DNA of 32,896 bases, taken from RYN-431 sp036388295. GTDB lineage: Bacteria > Planctomycetota > Phycisphaerae > Tepidisphaerales > Tepidisphaeraceae. The translations under genes and the position numbers were made by a program. The DNA is taken from the NCBI GenBank assembly GCA_036388295.1, contig DASVSC010000037.1, forward strand, positions 1 to 32,896, read 5' to 3'. The notes under the pieces were generated by a model. That model ran no database searches, had not been told where the DNA came from, and was given only the letters and a program-made list of their open reading frames with translations. Shown piece after piece: positions 1-7,200 of the stretch; the first letter of the stretch is position 1; the number at the start of each line of letters is the position of its first letter.

Positions 1-1
1 C

Positions 2-40
2 GAGCACCTGCCGGAACCCGAAGTGGAATCAATCGTGTAG
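2..40 (+). CDS. Possible 3' end of a gene cut by the window edge
   Basis: The first bases read as an open frame of twelve codons (EHLPEPEVESIV) ending in TAG at 38-40. The acidic, proline-containing tail would suit a protein C-terminus, and the palindromic repeats that follow are typical of the space after a gene. Nothing more can be said from so few codons; the match could be chance. Confidence 0.25.
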   Translation, partial: EHLPEPEVESIV

Positions 41-94
41 CAGACGTCGCCGCAGAGTTCAAAGCAAGAAGCCTTGTTGCGAAACGGCCTGCGG

Positions 95-240
95 CTCCCT
101 CTCCCGGTATTGCCGGGAGAGGGCTGGGGTGAGGGCCGCGACAGGGCGGGTACGAACGTCGGCCGGCGTTCGCTTCGATAAGGTCTGCCGTCGCCCGGCC
201 CTCACCCTAACCCTCTCCCGGCCGTACCGGGAGAGGGAAC
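95..240. repeat. Inverted pair of REP-like palindromic elements
   Basis: Two copies of one element face each other, at 95-137 and 198-240, with 60 bases between them. Each has an 11-bp perfect hairpin, CCCTCTCCCGG/CCGGGAGAGGG (97-107 with 113-123; 211-221 with 227-237), a 5-base loop, and a flank of the GGGTGAGGGCC type. This short palindrome family is common between genes in many GC-rich bacteria. The pair could fold as two small hairpins or one large one. Open frames crossing it are spurious. Confidence 0.8.
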
Positions 241-268
241 AGGCGACGCTAAGCAAAAACGCGACGCC

Positions 269-823
269 CTAATACGTGTTGTACGCCACGCCGTTGCCGT
301 CCACGTCAGTGGCCGGGTTGTTCGCCCAGACCAGGGAACCGTCGTAATACCAGGCGAAGCTGCCCGTGCCGGCGGGGCCGGTCGTGGTGAGGTTCGATTG
401 CCCTTTGTTCGTGCCCACGCCCAGCACCGGCAGCGATTTCAGGTACGGCCCGAAGATGTGCGTCGTGTCCTTCGCCGCGGCCGTCGCGCCGGTGGCGTCG
501 GTGTAGGTCGTCATCTGGGCGATGAAGGTGGCCGGGTCGTCGCTCGGGTAAAGGCCCCCGTGTTCGGCGACGAACAAATCGATGGCGGCCCGAATTTGCG
601 AGAGGTTCTGGCGCGTGGCCGAGTCATTCGCGCCCGCCGCGCCGCGGCTCATCCGGGGTATCGCGATGGCAGCCACGATCGCGATGATCACGATCACGAT
701 GACCATCTCGATCAGACTGAACCCACGATTTCGCGCGGCATACGGCTTCGACCGGGCGTGGGATTGGTTCACATCCTTCTCATCGACACGGCAGCCGCGC
801 GACTTAATCAACCGGCAGTTCAT
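269..823 (-). CDS. Type IV prepilin-like / type II secretion pseudopilin
   Basis: A 184-residue protein with a class III prepilin signal. A basic leader ends in RNRG34, followed by FSLIEMVIVIVIIAIVAAIAIP; cleavage is expected between G34 and F35, with the conserved glutamate at mature position 5 (E39). The hydrophobic helix continues into an amphipathic helix (NLSQIRAAIDLFVAEHGGLYP), as in GspG-like pseudopilins and planctomycete prepilins. The C-terminal part is rich in Gly, Thr and Asn and ends WANNPATDVDGNGVAYNTY. After processing it should be assembled at the inner membrane by a type II secretion or type IV pilus machine, but no machine genes are nearby. The ATG at 823 has no clear Shine-Dalgarno; a GTG 17 codons in sits too close to an AGAAGG to be convincing. 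The exact role (structural pilin or pseudopilin) is open. Confidence 0.85.
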   Translation of the reverse strand: MNCRLIKSRGCRVDEKDVNQSHARSKPYAARNRGFSLIEMVIVIVIIAIVAAIAIPRMSRGAAGANDSATRQNLSQIRAAIDLFVAEHGGLYPSDDPATFIAQMTTYTDATGATAAAKDTTHIFGPYLKSLPVLGVGTNKGQSNLTTTGPAGTGSFAWYYDGSLVWANNPATDVDGNGVAYNTY

Positions 824-983
824 CCGCGATTTGTGAAGGCGTTTATGAGCCGCCCGTGGCCGAGGAACGCTTTGCCTCTTGCGCTAAGGGTTTTCGACTG
901 TCCTTTCCTCAGAAGCCCCGCGCTACGATCAGGCGTGCCTGAACCGCTTCGGGCCTTGTCGTCGGACGAACTCAGGAGGACCG

Positions 984-1973
984 ATGTCGACTCGAACCAT
1001 GACCATACCCCGGCTGCTTTCCGTGCTGATCGGCTTAGCCTTATTCAGCGGCTGTGCCGCGAAGCAGGACCTGAAGGGGAAAGTCGTGGTCGTCACCGGC
1101 GCGTCCAGCGGCTTCGGCCGTGGCGTGGCGCTGAAAATGGCCGACGAAGGGGCACAGGTCGTGCTGGCGGCGCGGCGGACCGAATTGTTGGAACAAGTCG
1201 CCCGCGACTGCGAAGCCCGCGGCGTGGCGGCCGTCGTCGTGACGACCGACGTCAGCCGGGAGGAGGACGTGGCCAAACTCGCCAAGGCCGCCATCGACCG
1301 CTTCGGCCGGATCGACGTCTGGATCAACAACGCCGGCGTCGGCGCGATCGGGCCGTTCGATGAGATTCCGCTGAAAGAACAAGTGCGTGTCGTCGAGACG
1401 AACCTGAACGGCGTGATCTACGGCAGCTACCACGCGATGCGGCAGTTCCGCCGTCAGCACGCGGGCACGCTGATCAACGTCGGCTCGGTCAACAGCCGGG
1501 TGCCGTTGACCTACATGGCGACGTACAACGCGACCAAGCACGGCGTTTTGGGACTGACCAACACGCTTCACGAAGAGCTGCGGCTAGCCGGCGAAAAGAA
1601 CATTCACGTCTCGACGATCATGCCCTGGGCCGTCGACACGCCGTTCTGGGAACACTCCGCCAACTACAGCGGCCGCAAGCCGCGTAACGCGCTGATGGAC
1701 GAGCCGGACAAGGTCGTGCAGGCGATCGTAGACACCGCCAAGCGGCCGAGGAAGGAGGTAGAAGTCGGCTACAAAGTCGGCCTGGCGTCGTTCTCGCGAC
1801 GCATGGCCCCGAATCTGACCGACCGCTTGGCCAGCGACGTGTACGCGGCGGAACTGAACAAGGCCTCCGCCACCGGCCCGACCAGCGGCGCGACCCTGGA
1901 GCCGATGCCTTCAGGCACGGGCGTCGGCGGCGACGTCCGCGACCGCAAAAAGGCCGAAGACGCCGCGAAGTAA
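984..1973 (+). CDS. SDR-family oxidoreductase with lipoprotein signal
   Basis: A 329-residue classical short-chain dehydrogenase. The Rossmann motif is TGASSGFG (38-45), NNAG lies at 115-118, and the catalytic set is Ser168, Tyr181 and Lys185 (YNATK). Arg64-Arg65 after the second beta strand suggest NADP(H). The substrate is unknown. An AGGAGGA at 974-980 directly precedes the ATG. The first 24 residues are unusual for the family: TIPRLLSVLIGLALFSGC reads as a lipoprotein signal with a lipobox (LFSGC, Cys24), so the enzyme may be tethered to a membrane in the periplasm. A later ATG at 999 would keep the signal. The C-terminal 30 or so residues are a charged, Gly/Pro-rich tail beyond the fold. 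The SDR assignment is secure; the localisation is inferred. Confidence 0.88.
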   Translation: MSTRTMTIPRLLSVLIGLALFSGCAAKQDLKGKVVVVTGASSGFGRGVALKMADEGAQVVLAARRTELLEQVARDCEARGVAAVVVTTDVSREEDVAKLAKAAIDRFGRIDVWINNAGVGAIGPFDEIPLKEQVRVVETNLNGVIYGSYHAMRQFRRQHAGTLINVGSVNSRVPLTYMATYNATKHGVLGLTNTLHEELRLAGEKNIHVSTIMPWAVDTPFWEHSANYSGRKPRNALMDEPDKVVQAIVDTAKRPRKEVEVGYKVGLASFSRRMAPNLTDRLASDVYAAELNKASATGPTSGATLEPMPSGTGVGGDVRDRKKAEDAAK

Positions 1974-2030
1974 GCGTTCCGTCGCCGCAACGCAAACGCC
2001 ACACGTATGGCCCCATTCGTCCAATAAAAA

Positions 2031-2058
2031 CGCCCCCGGCCTAACAGCACCGGGGGCG
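2031..2058. terminator. GC-rich stem-loop after the SDR gene
   Basis: A perfect 9-bp stem, CGCCCCCGG (2031-2039) with CCGGGGGCG (2050-2058), and a 10-base loop. It begins 57 bases after the SDR stop. The A-rich run before it (AATAAAAA) would be a U-tract only for minus-strand transcripts, so it is a better intrinsic terminator leftwards than rightwards. It may still end the SDR message or form the first stem of the nhaA leader. Confidence 0.5.
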
Positions 2059-2059
2059 T

Positions 2060-2311
2060 CGACGTAGTAAGCAGACGTTGCAGGAAACCTGCTTACCTAT
2101 AAACATGAACGCGATCGACGCTCACTTCCTTCGGCTTCGGCCGACGGCGTTCATTCTTGGTGATTATTCCTTTCGCGGATGAAGTAAACATGAGAAGCCG
2201 GGGTTCTGGGACGCCTTGGGTTGAGCGATCGTCCCGAACGACTAAGATGCCTGCGGGTGCGGACCCACGGCGGTCCGCAGGAACGCGAGGTGGTCGGGCC
2301 ATCACCTCTTC
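2060..2311 (+). promoter_or_regulatory. Structured leader upstream of nhaA, riboswitch candidate
   Basis: Several stems can be drawn between the terminator-like hairpin and the nhaA start. GTAAGCAG (2067-2074) pairs with CTGCTTAC (2089-2096), with a competing GCAGG/CCTGC inside. ATGAACGC (2105-2112) pairs with GCGTTCAT (2147-2154) and encloses a UUCG-capped hairpin (2131-2144). CCTGCGG/CCGCAGG (2250-2256, 2275-2281) and GCGGACC/GGTCCGC (2259-2265, 2272-2278) are mutually exclusive. An 8-bp hairpin (2287-2294, 2301-2308, one G-U) ends three bases before the ATG and buries an SD-like GAGGTG. Lithium-sensing riboswitches (nhaA-I, nhaA-II motifs) are known before nhaA genes; assigning this leader to either class is not possible by eye. 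Confidence 0.4.
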
Positions 2312-3742
2312 ATGACCGGAAACGCCAGTGCTGCGAATCCGGATGAAAGACCGCGCCCCATGGCCCATCCGACCTCTAACGATTCTCCTTCTGAATCCGT
2401 GTTGCTTCCGATTCGGCGATCGCGCGTCGACCCGCTGCTGCGGCCGGTACACGCGTTCCTGTCGGTCGAGTCCGCCGGCGGCGTGGTGCTGCTGGTGTCG
2501 GCCGTCGTGGCTTTGGTCTGGGCCAACTCGCCTTGGGGCGACACGTACGCCGCCTTCTGGCACACGAAGGTGTCTTTCTCCGCCGGGCCCTATGGCCACG
2601 CGATGTCGCTGGAGCACTGGGTCAACGACGGGCTGATGGTCGTCTTCTTCCTGCTCGTCGGCCTGGAAATCAAACGCGAGCTGCTGCTGGGCGAACTGGC
2701 ATCGGTGCGGCAGGCCACCCTGCCGGTGGCGGCGGCGCTCGGCGGCATGATCGTGCCGGCGCTGATTTATGCCGGCATTAATCACGGCGGGGCGGGGGCG
2801 GCAGGCTGGGGCGTGCCGATGGCGACCGACATCGCCTTTGCCGTCGGCGTCCTGGCGCTGGTCGGCCGCCGAGTGCCGACGTCGGTGAAAGTGTTCCTGC
2901 TGGCCATCGCGATCGTGGACGACCTGGGGGCGATCGTCGTCATCGCCGTGTTTTATACGAGCCAGGTCTCACTGGGCGCGCTGGGCGTCGCCGGCGTCTT
3001 TGGGGTCGGGCTGGTGATGCTGAACGTCCTGCGCGTCCACCGGCCGCTGCCGTACATATTGCTGGGGCTGGGGCTGTGGGCGGCGACGCTCGCCAGCGGC
3101 GTCCACGCCACCATCGCCGGCGTGCTGTTGGCATTCACGATTCCTGCCAGCCGGCAGATCGAGGAGCAACCGTACGTCGCATACATCCGCAACATGCTCA
3201 GCCGGTTCGAGCGCGACAGCACGGCCATGCCCGATAAAATCACGCACAGCCAGAGCCACGCGATTAAAGCCATGGAAGAGGCGTCGCAGGCGGTGCAGAC
3301 GCCGCTCGCCCGCGTCGAACACGCGCTGCTCCGGCCGACTAATTTCCTGATCGTCCCGCTGTTCGCGCTGGCGAATGCGGGCGTCGACGTGCGCAGCGGC
3401 GTCGGGCCGGCGGTGAACAGCCCGGTGATGTGGGGCGTCCTGGGCGGACTGCTGGTCGGGAAGCCGGTCGGCATTCTGCTGGCATCGTGGCTGGCCATCC
3501 GTTCCGGCCTCGGCGCGATGCCGCTTGGGGCGTCGCGACTACAGATCATCGGCGTGGGCGCGCTGTGCGGCATCGGCTTTACGATGTCACTGTTCGTCGC
3601 CAACCTCGCGTTCCCGGGCGACACCGCCACGCTGTCTGCGGCGAAGGTGGGAATCCTGGTCGCGTCCATTCTCTCCGGCGTCCTCGGCGGGGCGCTGATC
3701 GCGATGTCGGGCCGCCGTACAGTGGGGCAGGATCAGGAGTAG
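2312..3742 (+). CDS. nhaA: Na+/H+ antiporter NhaA
   Basis: A 476-residue inner-membrane antiporter that exchanges external protons for internal Na+ or Li+. About a dozen hydrophobic segments are visible. The family core IAIVDDLGAIVVIAVFY holds the paired aspartates Asp203-Asp204, equivalent to the ion-binding Asp163/Asp164 of E. coli NhaA. Other conserved stretches are VNDGLMVVFFLLVGLEIKRE, MATDIAFAVG and the late GIGFTMSLFVANLAF. It is longer than the E. coli protein because of a polar N-terminal extension of about 40 residues and a loop near 300-330. The ATG at 2312 has no exposed Shine-Dalgarno, as the preceding bases form a hairpin; the ATG at 2363 (residue 18) is a possible alternative. 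The gene is followed at once by a possible convergent gene, so it is probably monocistronic. Confidence 0.95.
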   Translation: MTGNASAANPDERPRPMAHPTSNDSPSESVLLPIRRSRVDPLLRPVHAFLSVESAGGVVLLVSAVVALVWANSPWGDTYAAFWHTKVSFSAGPYGHAMSLEHWVNDGLMVVFFLLVGLEIKRELLLGELASVRQATLPVAAALGGMIVPALIYAGINHGGAGAAGWGVPMATDIAFAVGVLALVGRRVPTSVKVFLLAIAIVDDLGAIVVIAVFYTSQVSLGALGVAGVFGVGLVMLNVLRVHRPLPYILLGLGLWAATLASGVHATIAGVLLAFTIPASRQIEEQPYVAYIRNMLSRFERDSTAMPDKITHSQSHAIKAMEEASQAVQTPLARVEHALLRPTNFLIVPLFALANAGVDVRSGVGPAVNSPVMWGVLGGLLVGKPVGILLASWLAIRSGLGAMPLGASRLQIIGVGALCGIGFTMSLFVANLAFPGDTATLSAAKVGILVASILSGVLGGALIAMSGRRTVGQDQE

Positions 3743-4137
3743 CACACGTCTGTCCAGAAGGGACGCGTGTTGCGTGTAGGGGCGACATGTAGGTCCTCCT
3801 CCTGTGCCGAAGGGCCTGCCACCGGTGCGGCGTCAAATGAAATCTCGACTTTTAGGTCGCCGAATCCGAAAACGGGCACGCCGATAATGTTTCTGGTCGG
3901 CACATTGCGAACTGTTTCACCCGCCGCACGACCTTCGGTGCGAACCTGACGGTTTCGGGTCGCCTCAGCACGGCCGTTGCCGATAAGAGCCCGCCGATCA
4001 GCCGAATAGAGCCCGGTTACGGCTTTCGCGTCGTTGCTGATAACGCCGCACACGCCGGCCGCACGACACGCATCATCCCACCTTCCGGCACGCGTCGCAC
4101 ACGTTGCCCAATCCGCCATTTCGTTGATGTCCCCCAT
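3733..4137 (-). CDS. Hypothetical protein, weakly supported
   Basis: A 134-residue frame convergent with nhaA, overlapping its last 10 bases. The support is a strong Shine-Dalgarno, GGGAGG, four bases before the ATG at 4137, and its position in an otherwise empty 500-base space. The product is soluble, with no signal or membrane segment. It has three cysteines in the first 30 residues (C13, C23, C30), a basic middle and a more hydrophobic stretch, NIIGVPVFGFGDLKVEISF, near 84-102. I recognise no family. GC content is lower than in the flanking genes. It could be a lineage-specific gene, a decayed gene or non-coding. Confidence 0.35.
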   Translation of the reverse strand: MGDINEMADWATCATRAGRWDDACRAAGVCGVISNDAKAVTGLYSADRRALIGNGRAEATRNRQVRTEGRAAGETVRNVPTRNIIGVPVFGFGDLKVEISFDAAPVAGPSAQEEDLHVAPTRNTRPFWTDVCYS

Positions 4138-4236
4138 TCCGCCTCCCGATACAGCCTATGACGACGTCTCTGGCCTGAGTTAGGCGGAGGTCATCACGGT
4201 CGGCGACAAAAGTAGAAAGTAACAAGGGTGTTTTCC

Positions 4237-7200
4237 ATGTCTCGTGATTCAAAGCCGAATGCCATGTCCACTCCGTTCTCCAAGGCCCCGATCGCGGCGG
4301 CTCTGTTCGAACAGCTCGAGAAGCGTTCGATGATGGCGGCGCACCCCGCACAGCACGAGGCCGCCCCGGCCGGCGAATATGATGCCGCGCTGCGTAGTCC
4401 GATGATGAAGTCGGAGTCGCAGCTGGCCGCCCCGCAGCTGACGGCCCGGGCGCTGTCGCCCGACCAGGTACGGCTGAAGTGGACGGCCGTCGATGGCGCG
4501 ACCTCGTACCGCATCGAGCGCTTCATCGGCACGAACCGTGAATGGCGCGACATCGGCCAGACCTCCAAGACCACCGCCACCAGCTACAAGCTGCGCGGCA
4601 ACCGCCTGTACCGCTACCACGTCGTCGCCATTGATGCCGAAGGCCGTGAAACCGCCAGCGAGATCGTCTCCGTCCGCCCGAACGCGGCCCTGGCCCACGC
4701 GGCCCACCGCGCCGAGAAGATCGTCAACATGGTCGAGGCGTTCCGCGCCCAGCAGACGGAACTGGTGGCCGCGAACGTCGACCGCGCCGAGGACATGGAC
4801 TTCCGCCGCCAGATCCGCCGTGCGCAGCGGAACTTCTCGCAGCAGATGCTCGACATGGGCGTGTCGTACCGCCCGGTGAGCGTTGAGGCCCTGATGCCCG
4901 CCACCACGCCGGGCTTCCCGCAGCTCAACACCACGCCGCCGCCGACGCTGACGGTCACGACCCGCAGCTCCAGCGAATTGGCCGTCAACTGGAACGCGGT
5001 CACCGGCGCGATGGCGTACAAGATCGAACGCTCGGCCGACAGCGGCACGACGTGGGCGACGATCGTCTATTCCACCGGCACGCGCTTCATCGATGTCGGC
5101 CTCACCGCGGACACCGAATACCAGTACCGCAGCTCGGCCATCGCCGCCTCGGACACCAGCGTCGCCAGCTCGGCCGTCTCGGGCCTGACCAGCCCGGTCG
5201 CCCCTAACGGCCTGAGCGCCACGACGAGCAGCGACACCGAAATCGCTTTGGCGTGGACGGCCGTCGCCAACGCCACCGATTACCGCATCGAGCGTTCGGT
5301 CAACGGCACGACCTGGACGGTCCTGACGCCCGGCACGCCGCTGACCGGCGCGAGCGTCAGCTATACCGATAACACCGCCGCCGCCGGCACGACGTACTAT
5401 TACCGCATTACGACGATCAACGGCGTGCGCAGCAGCGCCGCGTCGGACCTGGTCGCCGCCACCAGCCGTACCGCCGCCACGACTCTGACCGCGACGCCCG
5501 AAAGCGGCACCCGCGTCAGCCTGACGTGGACCGCGCTGCCCACTGCGTTCGAATACGTGGTCGAGCGTTCGGACGATTCGGGCACCACCTGGGCCACGAT
5601 CGCCACCACGTCGGCCGCCAGCTATATCGATGACGGCGTGACGCCGGACACCGAATACGTTTATCGCGTCAGCGGCACGAACGCCGGCGGCACGGGCGAC
5701 GCCTCGGCCGACGCCACCGTGACCACCAAGCTGGCCACCGTCACCGGCTTCACCGCCGCCGCGTCGGCCACCGCCAACAGCGTCACGCTCGACTGGACGA
5801 TTGTCGCCAACGCCACCAGCTACCGCATCGACCGCTCCACGGACGGTACGACCTGGTCGGCCCTGAGCACCTCGCTCACCGGCACCGACGACACCTTCGA
5901 CGACACCACTGTCGCCGCGGGCACCACGTACTACTACCGCGTTCTCGGCGAAAACGCCGCCGGCTTCGGCGCGGCCAGTGTGACGGCCACCGTCCTGATC
6001 CGTCCGGCCACCCCGACGGGCGTCACCCTGACGGCCACCACGCAGAGCTCGGTCACGGTCGCCTGGACGGCCGTCGCCACCGCCACCGGTTACACGGTCG
6101 AAAAATCGGTCGACAGCGGCACGACCTGGACCAGCGTCGGCACGCCCACCGGCACGAGCATTGTCGACACCGGCCTGGCCACCAACGTTACGGTGGAGTA
6201 CCGCGTCAAAGCGACGAACGCCACCGGCAACAGTGCCACCAGTTCCGTCGCCACGATCACCACCGCCCCGGCCACCCCGGCCGGTCTGGCCGGGGCGTTC
6301 GACGACACGAACAATGAAATCGATCTGACCTGGACGGCCGTCACCGAGGCCGATTCTTATGTGATCGAGCGTTCCGTCGACAACGGCGCCTGGGCGGCCC
6401 TTACGCCCGGTACGCCGCTCGTCGGCACGGACGCGGCCTACTCGGACGACGACACGATCACACCCGACACCAGCTACCGCTACCGCATCAGCGCCACCAA
6501 CGCCGACGGCACCAGCGTCGTCAGCGGGATCGTCACGGTGCTGAGCGAACCGGCCGTTCCGACTCTGACCGCGGCCGCCACCTCGGCGACCGCCGTCGGC
6601 CTGAGCTGGACCACCAGCCCCACCGCCACCGGCTACACGCTGCAGGCCTCCGACGACGCCGGCACGACCTGGGCCACCGTCTACACCGGACCCAACACGA
6701 CGTATTCGCACACCGGCCGCACGGCGAACACCGATTATTCGTATCAGGTGCTCGCGGCCAACGCGACAGGCGCTTCGGAATACTCGGTTCAGACGGACAT
6801 GACCACGATCCTGGACGTCCCGGTCAACCTGGCCGGCACCACGCCGAACGGCACGTCGATCGTCCTGACCTGGGACGTCTCGACCGACGCCACCGGCTAC
6901 AAGATCGAACGCTCGGCCAACGCCGGGTCCACCTGGACGACGGTCGTTCCCGGCACCGCGCTCGTCGGCAGTGACGTGACGTACACCGACACCGGCCTGG
7001 CGGGTCATACGGCGTACCAGTACCGCCTCAGTGCGGTCAACGCCAACGGCACGTCGGCCCCGACGTCGGCCCTGAACGTGACCACCCGCGTCGGCGTGAC
7101 GGCCACCCTCACCGCCGCCGCCGCCAGCGCCACGGCCATCAATCTGACCTGGATCGCCGTGCCCGGCGCGACCACCTACAAGATCGAGACCTCCACCGAC

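Noticed and set aside
59..256. 65-codon minus-strand frame at the window start
   Set aside because: It is translation of the palindromic repeat pair (ALTPALSRQYREREP), a familiar spurious product.
3579..3788. Minus-strand frame after AGGAGGAGG and ATG at 3788
   Set aside because: The ribosome binding site is strong, but the frame lies antisense within nhaA and the product is Arg/Pro low complexity.
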